Shown here piece by piece: positions 33,349 to 42,218 of a stretch of DNA of 64,000 nucleotides (positions are counted from its first letter, which is position 1; each line of letters begins with the position of its first letter). Below the pieces are notes generated by a model, which saw only the letters and a program-made list of their open reading frames with translations, was not told the DNA's origin and did not search any database. The stretch spans positions 38,908 to 102,907 of the forward strand of contig CAIVPX010000019.1 of assembly GCA_903907905.1 (NCBI GenBank). Direction: 5' to 3'. The DNA comes from an uncultured bacterium. GTDB taxonomy: Bacteria; Pseudomonadota; Gammaproteobacteria; Burkholderiales; Burkholderiaceae_E. The translations under genes and the position numbers were made by a program.

Positions 33349-33659
33349 CTTCTCGCCTCAGGATTGAACGGCCCACTGCACCGCCGCGCCTGTGCAGATT
33401 AAGCGCAGCGAATAAGGCCCCGATCGATTCAGGTCAAGGAAAGACTTTCCGCGCCAGCTCGGCACCGGCGGTCGGCGTCGCGCCAAGGCGCGCCCTTGCC
33501 TTGCGTCATGTGCGCACTCCGTCGGTCGGCAAGCCGCCCGCAGCCGAGTCAATTGATAGGACCGGATCGCTGCCCCTTGTCGTGGCAGGCCGCCCCGACA
33601 CCCGACCGAGCCCAGGATGCGTGCAGATCATGTGATCCGCATTCGAGGAGAAACGCAGC
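33349..33659. other. 311-base intergenic region, divergent TadE / lipoprotein
   Basis: No convincing gene lies here; short open frames on the minus strand have no family character. It contains a candidate promoter for the TadE-TadG pair (33409-33437). It also has a small inverted repeat CAAGG/CCTTG at about 33484-33498 and the imperfect palindrome GATCATGTGATC at about 33627-33638, just before the lipoprotein gene. Confidence 0.5.
33409..33437 (-). promoter_or_regulatory. Candidate sigma70 promoter for tadE-tadG
   Basis: On the minus strand TTGACC (five of six to the -35 consensus) is followed after exactly 17 bases by TATTCG (three of six to the -10). It lies about 60 bases before the TadE start. 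The weak -10 keeps confidence low. Confidence 0.3.
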
Positions 33660-34013
33660 ATGAACGCCAACAGACTGTTTCTATACGGAGTGATCGTGGC
33701 TGGGCTCGCCAGTGCCGGTTGCAGTCCGGGAGACTCGTCCCCATCCAGCACGCAGGGTGCCAATCCTGCCAGCATCAGCGCGGTCCAGAAGCAGGTCAGC
33801 CCCTTCGTTCCGCGGGAGCCCCTGCCCACCGAGAGCCCACCCTCGGCGCAACTGGCGTCACCCACCGTCGTGACGCAGCCAGGGACGGTCGGTACTGTCG
33901 CGGCATCGGCAAACGGCACGCCGGGCCCCAACACGAGCCTGACCAGCTCATCCATCACCGGCACCCGTACCGGCCCTCTGCCTGGAGCCGCGCGATCCGT
34001 GCAGATCCAGTAA
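33660..34013 (+). CDS. Small predicted lipoprotein, low-complexity
   Basis: A 117-residue protein that starts with a lipoprotein signal (VIVAGLASAGC, Cys21 as the lipidated residue). The remainder is rich in Ser, Pro, Thr, Gly and Gln without recognisable domain and is probably disordered. The ATG is preceded by CGAGGAGAAA. The DUF2334 gene follows 48 bases downstream on the same strand, so the two may work together at the envelope. I do not recognise a family. Confidence 0.7.
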   Translation: MNANRLFLYGVIVAGLASAGCSPGDSSPSSTQGANPASISAVQKQVSPFVPREPLPTESPPSAQLASPTVVTQPGTVGTVAASANGTPGPNTSLTSSSITGTRTGPLPGAARSVQIQ

Positions 34014-34061
34014 ACGCCCTCCGCTTGAATCGGCTCAAACACTGTCAGGAGTGCTTGCATC

Positions 34062-35798
34062 ATGAATGAACATCAGATCCCCGACCGGCCTGCAGGAAGC
34101 CTTGGCGCGAGGCTTCGAAAAAGAGTGGCCGCTTTCCTCGTGATCCTGGCCGCATTGTTGGGTGGTCCACTTGCCTTCGCGCAGAAGGGGCCCGCTGCCC
34201 TCGTGCTCTACGACGCGCCCGCCGGTCAGCCCTACGAAAAAATGGGCAAGGCCTACGCGATCATGCTGAGCAATCTGCTCGGGCACTGGGACGCGAAGAT
34301 CGACGCGATTCCGGTTCAGGAATACACCACGGGTAAGATGGAGAATTACCAGACCATCTTCTATCTGGGGTCGTGGTATGACAACCCGCTCCCGGCCGCC
34401 TTTCTTCGCGATGTCGACACCACCAGCAAGACGGTGGTCTGGTTCAAGTACAACCTCTGGCAACTCTCGAGGGTGGAGGGGTTCGACTCGGTCAAACGCT
34501 TCGGCTTTCGCTTCCTCTTCAACCGGGGTCTGAGCGGCGACCCGGCGGCGGCCACGCCCGACTTTTTCGATACGGTGAACTATAAGGGTCAGGCACTTCG
34601 AAAGTATTACGCCTTCGATGCCGCAGCAAACAGCGTTCTCGCAGACCCGGATATTGGCTACACCGAGATCGTGGATAGCGCGCGCGTGCAGACCCTCGCC
34701 ACCATTGGAAACCGCGCCAACCTGATGGAGGCGCCCTACGCGATGCGATCGGGCAACTTCTGGTACATCGCCGACATGCCCTTCTCCTACATCGGACCGC
34801 GCGATCGCTATCTGGTCATCAGCGATCTGCTGCACGACATTATCGGGGTCTCACCGCCCAGTGCATCGGCTTCCCGCCGGGCCCTGGTCAGACTCGAAGA
34901 TGTCAGCGCGCTCACCAGTTCGAGCACGCTCAGGCGGCTGAGCGACTGGCTGAGCACCCGGGTGAATCCCGCCACCGCGCAACCGCAGCCCGTCCCCTTC
35001 TCGATCGCGCTGATTCCGCATTTCGTCGACCCGCTTGGCGTTTACAACGGCGGCACGCCGCTGGATATCCCCTTGAATCAGGCGAGTACGCTTCGCAATG
35101 ACCTCAACTATGCTCTGGCTCGGGGCGGCCGGATCGTGATGCATGGCGTGACGCATCAGGTGGGAACGGCGCGCAACCCATGGACGGGGGTGAGTGGCGA
35201 CGACTATGAATTCTGGGACATCGTCGGCAACCAGGTGGTGCCGGGCGACAACCTGGATACATGGCGAGCTCGCCTGGATGAGGGGCTGAAGCTGCTCTCA
35301 ACCAGTGGCTACAGCACCACGATCTTCGAGACGCCGCACTATCAGGGGTCACCCAGTGCGTATCGCGCCACCGCCGAAAAATTTTCGAAAGTTTATGAGC
35401 GGGCCGTGTACTACACGTCGGAGACACCGCAACTGGGCGCGGGAACCAATGATCGCGACTATGCCGTCGGGCAATTTTTTCCCTATGTGATCGAGCGCGA
35501 CTGGTACGGGCGAAAGGTTCTGCCCGAAAATCTCGGCAACATCGAGTACGACATCCGCGAGATCGACCCGAGCGCCGTGTACACCTACGCCAAGGACGAG
35601 TTGATCGAGAATGCCCGCGTCCTCACCGCACTGGTGCGCGACTCGATTCCCTCCTTCTTCTTCCACCCGTTCTGGCTTGAAACCTTCCGTCGCCCCGACG
35701 GCACGCCCTACGCCTTCGATGGCTTCGCCGACTTCAAGCAGGTCATGGACGCCATCTCGGCCATGGGATTCACCTGGACAGATCCGACTGGTCTTTGA
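34062..35798 (+). CDS. DUF2334 / polysaccharide-deacetylase-like exported protein
   Basis: A 578-residue exported protein. The N-terminal hydrophobic segment FLVILAALLGGPLAFAQ is a signal peptide. The N-half (residues 45-250) resembles a YdaL/DUF2334-associated domain (ALVLYDAPAGQPYEKMGKAY). The C-half has the DUF2334 features ALVRLEDVSALTSSSTLRRL, a metal-type HGVTHQ motif in GGRIVMHGVTHQVG, and FFFHPFWLE near the end. These correspond to the divergent NodB fold, which deacetylates or cleaves polysaccharides; the role has not been shown for this family. It sits behind a lipoprotein gene and ends 6 bases from the convergent acyl-CoA ligase stop. Confidence 0.82.
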   Translation: MNEHQIPDRPAGSLGARLRKRVAAFLVILAALLGGPLAFAQKGPAALVLYDAPAGQPYEKMGKAYAIMLSNLLGHWDAKIDAIPVQEYTTGKMENYQTIFYLGSWYDNPLPAAFLRDVDTTSKTVVWFKYNLWQLSRVEGFDSVKRFGFRFLFNRGLSGDPAAATPDFFDTVNYKGQALRKYYAFDAAANSVLADPDIGYTEIVDSARVQTLATIGNRANLMEAPYAMRSGNFWYIADMPFSYIGPRDRYLVISDLLHDIIGVSPPSASASRRALVRLEDVSALTSSSTLRRLSDWLSTRVNPATAQPQPVPFSIALIPHFVDPLGVYNGGTPLDIPLNQASTLRNDLNYALARGGRIVMHGVTHQVGTARNPWTGVSGDDYEFWDIVGNQVVPGDNLDTWRARLDEGLKLLSTSGYSTTIFETPHYQGSPSAYRATAEKFSKVYERAVYYTSETPQLGAGTNDRDYAVGQFFPYVIERDWYGRKVLPENLGNIEYDIREIDPSAVYTYAKDELIENARVLTALVRDSIPSFFFHPFWLETFRRPDGTPYAFDGFADFKQVMDAISAMGFTWTDPTGL

Positions 35799-35804
35799 GC
35801 CCGT

Positions 35805-37466
35805 TCAGGCGGTTCGCGAGAATCGGTCGGACTTGACGCTGATGCCGGCCTTCTCGCGATCCCAGGTGTCGCCCGTGACCCCTTGCTTGCGCAGTTCGCT
35901 CTTCATCACCTTGTTACTCGGCGTCTTGGGCAACTCGTCCACCACTCGAACATAGCGAGGCACCATGAAATGCGCCATACGTGGCTTGAGAAACTCGAGC
36001 AACTCGGCCGCATCAACCGTGCAGCCCGCCATGGGGGCCACGACCACCAGCACGTCTTCTTCGCCGAACTCGCTGGGCACCCCAACCGCAGCCACCTCCC
36101 GTACGGCCGGGAAGGCCTGCACGTCGGCCTCGACCTCGAAGGACGAGATGTTTTCACCACGCCGGCGGATTGCATCTTTCTTGCGATCGACGAAGTAAAA
36201 ATTGCCCTCGGCATCCATCCGGAACGAGTCGCCCGTATGGAACCAGCCATTGCGCCACGCCGCTGCCGTCGCGGTCGGGTTCTTGTAATAACCGCTGTTC
36301 ATGCCCCAGGGCCGATCGGTGCGAACCAGCATCTCGCCGACGGTCCCGATCGGTACCTCACAGTCGTTGTCGTCGACCAGCCTCACCTCGACGCCTTCGC
36401 GCTTCTTGCCGCAGGTGCCCCGCACCAGCGGATTGGGCTCGGAAAAGATGGGCGTGGAAATTTCGGTCATGTTGAAGATGGTGTAGACGTCCACGCCGAA
36501 TCGCTTGGAAAAGCCAGGGATGTCACCGGCCAGCGGCACCATGAAAACCAGGCGAAGGGGCGTATCAGCATCGCTTGGGCTGGGCGGAAGTTTTTCCAGG
36601 AAGCTGGCCATCACGCCCAGCAGGAAAGTAGCCGTGCTGCCGGTTGCGCGGACCGTATCGAGAAACGACGCGGTATCGAATCGGTCGACGAAGGCCACCG
36701 AACCGCCGCGGACAAACATCACCCAGGTGACGCCCATGCCCCCAATATGAAAGAGTGGCATGTTCACGAGGAAGCGATCTTCGCCGGTGACGCAGTGCCA
36801 GGTCTCGGGACCGGCATTGGTGAAGAGGTGCAGGTAAGACGAGAGCACCCCCTTGGAGGGGCCGGTGGTGCCCGAGGTGTAGATGATCGACTGCGAATCC
36901 CAGGGTTCAATGGGGCGCTTGAGCGGCTCGAGTCGGCCCGACTGCGGCAGCAGCACATCCTCGTAGTAATGCGTCTGGAGCCCGGGGCACGTCACCCGCT
37001 CGCCCACCACGACTGCAGTCTTGAGCGCGGCGAGGCTCACCCCTTCGAAACGCGGCACGAGGTCGGCATGTACCACGGTGAGGGCTGCGTCAGAATTTTC
37101 GATCACGTGCGCAAGCAGCCCACCCTTGTAGGCCGTGTTGATCGGCACATAAACGCCACCCAGATAATTGATGGCAAAAAACACTCTCAAATGCTCGCGC
37201 GTGTTGGGCATCCAGACCAGAACGTGATCGCCCTGCTCAACCCCAAGTTGCTGCAGGCCCAGGGCCGTCTGCAGCACGAGCAGGCGGAAGTGGCGATACG
37301 TCCACGCCTCACCCGTGTCGGCGAACTTGAGAAATACCTTGTCGGGGCACTCGAGGTTCCAGCGCTCCATCAGCGCGCGCGTGACCACCTTGTCGCGTCG
37401 GGGCACGCGCGGGTCGGTGGTTTCCGGTGTGTCAGCGCAGTCGACCACCTCGAAGCTCATGCTCAT
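35805..37466 (-). CDS. ATP-dependent acyl-CoA ligase (CaiC-like, AMP-forming)
   Basis: A 553-residue member of the ANL superfamily that activates a carboxylic acid to its CoA thioester through an acyl-AMP. Motifs: IIYTSGTTGPSKGV (P-loop-like), IFNMTEIST (A5), GWFHTGDSFR (A7), FVDRKKDAIRRRGENIS (A8 hinge) and PKTPSNKVMKSELR (A10 Lys). The hinge sequence is identical to that of the ligase at 42215-43912, so the two are related paralogues with different acid pockets. The ATG at 37466 has GGAGG at 6 bases. It is divergent from the Liv binding-protein gene with overlapping promoters, indicating joint control with the cluster to its right. Confidence 0.94.
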   Translation of the reverse strand: MSMSFEVVDCADTPETTDPRVPRRDKVVTRALMERWNLECPDKVFLKFADTGEAWTYRHFRLLVLQTALGLQQLGVEQGDHVLVWMPNTREHLRVFFAINYLGGVYVPINTAYKGGLLAHVIENSDAALTVVHADLVPRFEGVSLAALKTAVVVGERVTCPGLQTHYYEDVLLPQSGRLEPLKRPIEPWDSQSIIYTSGTTGPSKGVLSSYLHLFTNAGPETWHCVTGEDRFLVNMPLFHIGGMGVTWVMFVRGGSVAFVDRFDTASFLDTVRATGSTATFLLGVMASFLEKLPPSPSDADTPLRLVFMVPLAGDIPGFSKRFGVDVYTIFNMTEISTPIFSEPNPLVRGTCGKKREGVEVRLVDDNDCEVPIGTVGEMLVRTDRPWGMNSGYYKNPTATAAAWRNGWFHTGDSFRMDAEGNFYFVDRKKDAIRRRGENISSFEVEADVQAFPAVREVAAVGVPSEFGEEDVLVVVAPMAGCTVDAAELLEFLKPRMAHFMVPRYVRVVDELPKTPSNKVMKSELRKQGVTGDTWDREKAGISVKSDRFSRTA

Positions 37467-37486
37467 TGCCTGCCTCCGTTTCTTTT

Positions 37487-37515
37487 TTGAGTTCGCCCAT
37501 GCTTGTAACTAGGAT
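37487..37515 (+). promoter_or_regulatory. Candidate promoter for the Liv/acyl-CoA cluster
   Basis: TTGAGT and TAGGAT, each four of six to consensus, are separated by 17 bases and lie about 70 bases before the binding-protein start. The -10 overlaps the -10 of the divergent promoter for the acyl-CoA ligase. Confidence 0.4.
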
Positions 37516-37539
37516 AGCGGCTGGGTTAGCATCGGACAA
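37511..37539 (-). promoter_or_regulatory. Candidate promoter for the divergent acyl-CoA ligase
   Basis: On the minus strand TTGTCC and TATCCT (four of six each) are separated by 17 bases, about 45 bases before the ligase start. Its -10 shares bases 37511-37515 with the plus-strand -10, so the two promoters should exclude each other. Confidence 0.4.
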
Positions 37540-37587
37540 CACAAGGCACGGTGATCTCACGCCGTCAACAAAACCCGAGGAGGCCCC

Positions 37588-38895
37588 ATGATCGATCCGA
37601 CACGTTCCCCGACCGCGCACGACGCCGCGCCCGCCCAAGCCACCGCCGAAAGCCGCCGCAGCTTCATTCGCACCTCGGCCGTGGCCACCGGTGCCGTCGC
37701 CACGGCCTTCGCGCCTGGCCTGGCCAAACCCGCCTGGGCCCAGAAGGGTGTCGTCAAGTTTGGCTGCTCGCTGCCCCTTACAGGCAGCTTCGAGGCCGTC
37801 TCCAAACTTTATCGGGCCGGCTATGAGCTGTGGGCCGATTCGGTCAAGCGCAAAATGCGCGTGGGCGACCACGAACTCGACGTTGAATGGATCACCTATG
37901 ACGACGAGTTCAACCCTGCCCGGGTCGCACAGCTGACCGAGCGTCTGATCACCACCGACAAGGTCGACTTCATCGTCGGCACCTACGGCACCGATACCGT
38001 GCTGGCTCAAGGCGCCGTGGCCAAGCGCTATAACAAGATCACGATGCAGGCGGGTGCCGCTTCACGTCGAGTCGACGAGGAAATCGGTGGCACCACCACC
38101 TTCACGCTGGTGACCAATGCGGGGGCCTACCCGAAGCTCGCGCTCGAGTATCTCGCCACCCGTACGCCCAAGCCCAAGCGCGTGGCCACCATCACGTTCG
38201 ACGAGGCCGTGTACAAGGAAATGACGGCCGAGATCAAGGACGTGCTCATCCCCAAGCTGGGCCTCGAGCACGCCATCGACATCGATCATCCCGTGCAGGT
38301 GCAGGATCTTCGCCCCACCATCATCAAGCTCAAGCGTGAGGGCAACATCGACATCGTGTATTTCACCGGCCACGATGTGCCCCTGATCAAGTTCATCCAG
38401 GAAGCGGCTGCGCTCGACTTCAATCCCAAGGCGATCATCGGCGGTCACCTCACCACCAACCCCTCGGTCAAGAGCACGCTGGGCGACAAGCTTCGCGATG
38501 TCTACGGCGTCACGCTCTGGCTGCCTCAGTTCAAGTACAAGGACGACTACTTTTCCAGTTGCCAGGACTTTGCCGACAAGCACCGGGCGGCCAAAGGCTT
38601 TCCGCCCACCTACCACTCGGCGATGTCCTACACCCTGCCTTATCTGTTCCAGCATGCGGCCGGGGTCGCCAAGACCACCGACAACGCGGCCATTCGCAAG
38701 GTGCTGCTCGACTTGAAGGACTTCCCCTCGATCTGGGGGCCCATCTCCTTCAACGACCGGGGTCGCATCCAGTCGCGCGGCATGCCGCTCATTCAATGGC
38801 AGGGCAAGGATCCGCAACTGCAGGTCATTCATCCTCGTGATCTATCAACGGCCGAGGGCGTTTACCCAGTGGCCCCCTGGAACAAACGCGGCTAA
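37588..38895 (+). CDS. Branched-chain amino acid-type ABC substrate-binding protein
   Basis: A 435-residue periplasmic binding protein with a twin-arginine signal (ESRRSFIRTSAVATG, R23-R24, cleavage after AWA near residue 51). The mature part has VVKFGCSLPLTGSF, VAQLTERLITTDKVDFIVGT and the C-terminal lobe WGPISFNDRGRIQSRGMPLI. The ATG at 37588 follows GAGGAGG. It heads a second complete Liv-type importer, whose remaining genes follow after a GC-rich stem-loop. Because three acyl-CoA ligases and a racemase share the cluster, I expect a carboxylic acid ligand rather than an amino acid. Confidence 0.94.
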   Translation: MIDPTRSPTAHDAAPAQATAESRRSFIRTSAVATGAVATAFAPGLAKPAWAQKGVVKFGCSLPLTGSFEAVSKLYRAGYELWADSVKRKMRVGDHELDVEWITYDDEFNPARVAQLTERLITTDKVDFIVGTYGTDTVLAQGAVAKRYNKITMQAGAASRRVDEEIGGTTTFTLVTNAGAYPKLALEYLATRTPKPKRVATITFDEAVYKEMTAEIKDVLIPKLGLEHAIDIDHPVQVQDLRPTIIKLKREGNIDIVYFTGHDVPLIKFIQEAAALDFNPKAIIGGHLTTNPSVKSTLGDKLRDVYGVTLWLPQFKYKDDYFSSCQDFADKHRAAKGFPPTYHSAMSYTLPYLFQHAAGVAKTTDNAAIRKVLLDLKDFPSIWGPISFNDRGRIQSRGMPLIQWQGKDPQLQVIHPRDLSTAEGVYPVAPWNKRG

Positions 38896-38910
38896 GGCCT
38901 GTTGATCGTC

Positions 38911-38931
38911 GGGCGGGCCCTGGGCCCGCCC
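38911..38931 (+). other. Perfect 10-bp GC stem-loop between binding-protein and permease genes
   Basis: GGGCGGGCCC and GGGCCCGCCC flank a single T, 15 bases after the binding-protein stop and 31 bases before the LivH-like start. No T-run follows. Such intercistronic hairpins typically protect the binding-protein mRNA 3' end, allowing more binding protein than permease to be made. Confidence 0.6.
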
Positions 38932-38962
38932 CGCCGTCGCCTCCGACCGGCAAGGACGCCAG

Positions 38963-39826
38963 ATGATCGACGTCATTCTCTACGGGGTGCTGCGCGGTGC
39001 CTTGTTTGCACTCGCAGCCTTCGGCTTTGCCCTGGTTCTGGGCGTGCTGGGCATCGTCAACATGACGCACGGCGTGTTCATCGTGTTCGGGGCCATGCTC
39101 ACCCACGCCCTCCATGCCAAGGGCGTGTCGCTGCTCCTGGCAATGCCGGTCGCTGCGGCCGCCACCGGCTTGATGGCCTTACTCGTGCACAAGATCTTCA
39201 TCGAGCGGGTGTTCAAGGCCAATCCGCTGATGGTTCTGGTGCAAACCTTCGGCCTGTCGATCGTCATCACGCGCATCGTCGAGATCAGCATGGGATCAGG
39301 CGAGCGACTCATTCGTGCCGACGTACCGGGCCTGCCCATCGTCGAGATCGGGCCGGTCATCATCCCCACCATCGAGGTGGTGCTGTTCCTGATCGCACTC
39401 GCCTCCACCGTCGCGCTCATGCTCTTGCTCGAACGAACCGATTTTGGCCGCTCGGTGCGGGCCTGCCGAGACAACCCGCGCTCGGCGGCGCTGCTGGGCA
39501 TCCACGTTGACTCAGTCTACGCGCGCACCATGCTGGTCTGCGGCCTCTGGGCGGGCCTCGCCGGCGCCCTGATGGTGGGCATCAAGCCGCTGGCGCCCTA
39601 CATGCACCTGCACTGGACGGTGGATGCCTTTCTCATTGTGATCATTGGCGGACAAGGCAGCATGCTCGGCGTGCTGCTCGGGGGCTTTCTCTACGGCATC
39701 CTCAATTACCTCGCCTACTTCTTCTTTCCCGCGCTCGCGCCGGCACTGATCTTCAGTGCGCTGGTACTGGTGCTGTTGCTCCGACCGCAGGGCCTGTTCG
39801 GACTCGGTACCGTGGTGCGCAAGTGA
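38963..39826 (+). CDS. Branched-chain amino acid-type ABC permease (LivH-like)
   Basis: A 287-residue permease with LivH blocks: GVLRGALFALAAFGFALVLG, IVNMTHGVFIVFGAML, SVRACRDNPRSAALLGIHVD and LIVIIGGQGSMLGVLLGGFL. The ATG follows AAGGAC. Seven bases separate its stop from the GTG of the LivM-like gene. Confidence 0.95.
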   Translation: MIDVILYGVLRGALFALAAFGFALVLGVLGIVNMTHGVFIVFGAMLTHALHAKGVSLLLAMPVAAAATGLMALLVHKIFIERVFKANPLMVLVQTFGLSIVITRIVEISMGSGERLIRADVPGLPIVEIGPVIIPTIEVVLFLIALASTVALMLLLERTDFGRSVRACRDNPRSAALLGIHVDSVYARTMLVCGLWAGLAGALMVGIKPLAPYMHLHWTVDAFLIVIIGGQGSMLGVLLGGFLYGILNYLAYFFFPALAPALIFSALVLVLLLRPQGLFGLGTVVRK

Positions 39827-39833
39827 GCCCACC

Positions 39834-40777
39834 GTGAAAGACTTTCTCAACGCTCCCACACTCGGCTCGCGATTGGGCTGGTTGGTCGCCGCCGGCGTAC
39901 TGCTCGCGCTGCTGCCGCTGGTGCTGCCCCCCTACTGGACCCGACTGGCTGTCTTTGTCTTCATCAACATCGGACTGGCCAGCGCCTGGAACGTGATTGG
40001 TGGCATGGCGGGCTACCCCTCCTTCGGTCATAGCGTCTTCTTCGGGCTGGGCGCCTACGTCGCAGCCATTCTCACCGTGCGCTATGGCTTTCCCTTCTGG
40101 AGCACCCTGCCCTTGGCCGGACTGGCCGCCGGGCTCTTCTCGCTACTCTTTACGCCACTGTTCAAACAGCGGGGCTTCTACTTTGCCCTGTCCACGCTCG
40201 CCGCGGCGCTCGCGGTGGAAGCCATCGTGCGCTCCTGGACCTGGGTGCGGGGGCTTAAAACGGCCGACCACGGCTGGAATCTGCCCAACGACCGACCGCT
40301 CGAGTTTTACTATTACCTCGCGCTGGCGCTGCTGATCGTCTGCCTGGGAAGCATCCTGGTGCTGATCGCCTCGCGCGTGGGCATGGCGCTAAGGGCCATT
40401 CATCGCGACGAAACCGTTGCAGCCTCGGTGGGCGTGGACTGCGCGCGCTACAAGACCATTGCGTTTGCCTTCTCCGCCATCTGGCCCGCCATTTTTGGTG
40501 CCATGTACGGCCCCTTCCTGGTGTTCATCAGCGCCGATACCGTCTTCGACCTGAAGATCACGCTCAACATGATCGTGTACTCGGTGTTCGGTGGCGTCGG
40601 CACCTTCCTCGGGCCCATCGTCGGCGGCGTCCTGCTCAGCATCATCGACCAGATCGCGTGGTCGCATTTTCTCGACTATCACTCGATGATCTACGGCATC
40701 GTCATCGTGCTGATCATCACCTTCAGCCCGGGCGGCGTCATCAGCTGGTTTCGCAAGCCTCGAGCGGGGCGCTCGTC

Positions 40778-40781
<4 letters not shown>
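39834..40781 (+). CDS. Branched-chain amino acid-type ABC permease (LivM-like)
   Basis: A 315-residue permease: GYPSFGHSVFFGLGAYVAAI, FKQRGFYFALSTLAAALAVE, LRAIHRDETVAASVGVD and YSVFGGVGTFLGPIVGGVLL are LivM features. It starts with GTG at 39834 (KDFLNAP follows). Its stop overlaps the ATG of the LivG-like gene (ATGA). Confidence 0.94.
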
Positions 40782-41510
<729 letters not shown>

Positions 41511-41527
<17 letters not shown>

Positions 41528-42218
41528 GCTCACCGGGGGCTACTTCCCCGGTAACCCGGTGCTGCAGGACGTCTCCCTGCACGCGCAAGCGGGTTCGCTC
41601 ACCAGCGTGGTCGGCGCCAATGGCGCGGGCAAGTCATCCCTGCTGGGTGCCATCTTTGGTTTTCTGCCGCAGGTCAGCGGCACCATCCAGTTGGGGGGCG
41701 ATGCGCTTGCCGGCCTCCGAACCGATCTCGTCGCGCGCTGCGGCGTTCGCATGGTGCCCGAGAATCGCGGCACGCTGCCCTCGCTCTCGGTACTCGAAAA
41801 TCTTCAACTCGGTGGCCTGGGCCTGCCGCGGGAAGAAATCGCACGCCGTGTCGAGGCCGAGCTGGAGCGCTTCCCGCGCCTTCGCGAACGACTCAAGCAG
41901 CGCGCCGGCATGCTGTCCGGCGGCGAGCAGCAGATGCTCGCAATCGGGCGGGCACTCATGGCCAGACCCAGGCTGTTGCTGCTCGACGAGCCCTCGCAAG
42001 GATTGGCGCCCCTCATCGTTGATCAGATCTTCGAGTTGCTGGGCACCCTTCGCGGCGGCGACATGACCATCGTTCTCGTCGAGCAGGACGTGGGCCTGAG
42101 CCTCGCCATCAGCGACTATGCCTATGTGCTCGAAAAGGGCCGGGTCACGCTCGAAGGGCCGGCCGACACCTTGATCGATGATCCCTACGTCAAGCAGGCC
42201 TTCCTGGGGATTGCATGA
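41511..42218 (+). CDS. Branched-chain amino acid-type ABC ATPase (LivF-like)
   Basis: A 235-residue ATPase: Walker A GANGAGKSS, MVPENRGTLPSLSVLENLQL, signature LSGGEQQMLAIGRAL, Walker B LLLLDEPSQGLAP, H-loop LVEQDVGL. I start at the ATG at 41511, with GGGAA upstream and 17 bases inside livG; a TTG at 41499 is also in frame. Its stop overlaps the ATG of the next acyl-CoA ligase (ATGA), so transporter and enzyme are translationally linked. Confidence 0.95.

Noticed and set aside
33358..33552. 64-codon minus-strand frame upstream of TadE
   Set aside because: No ribosome site, no family, and composition like other chance frames.
35883..37490. 535-codon plus-strand open frame opposite the acyl-CoA ligase
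   Set aside because: No recognisable motif; the ligase motifs are complete on the other strand.
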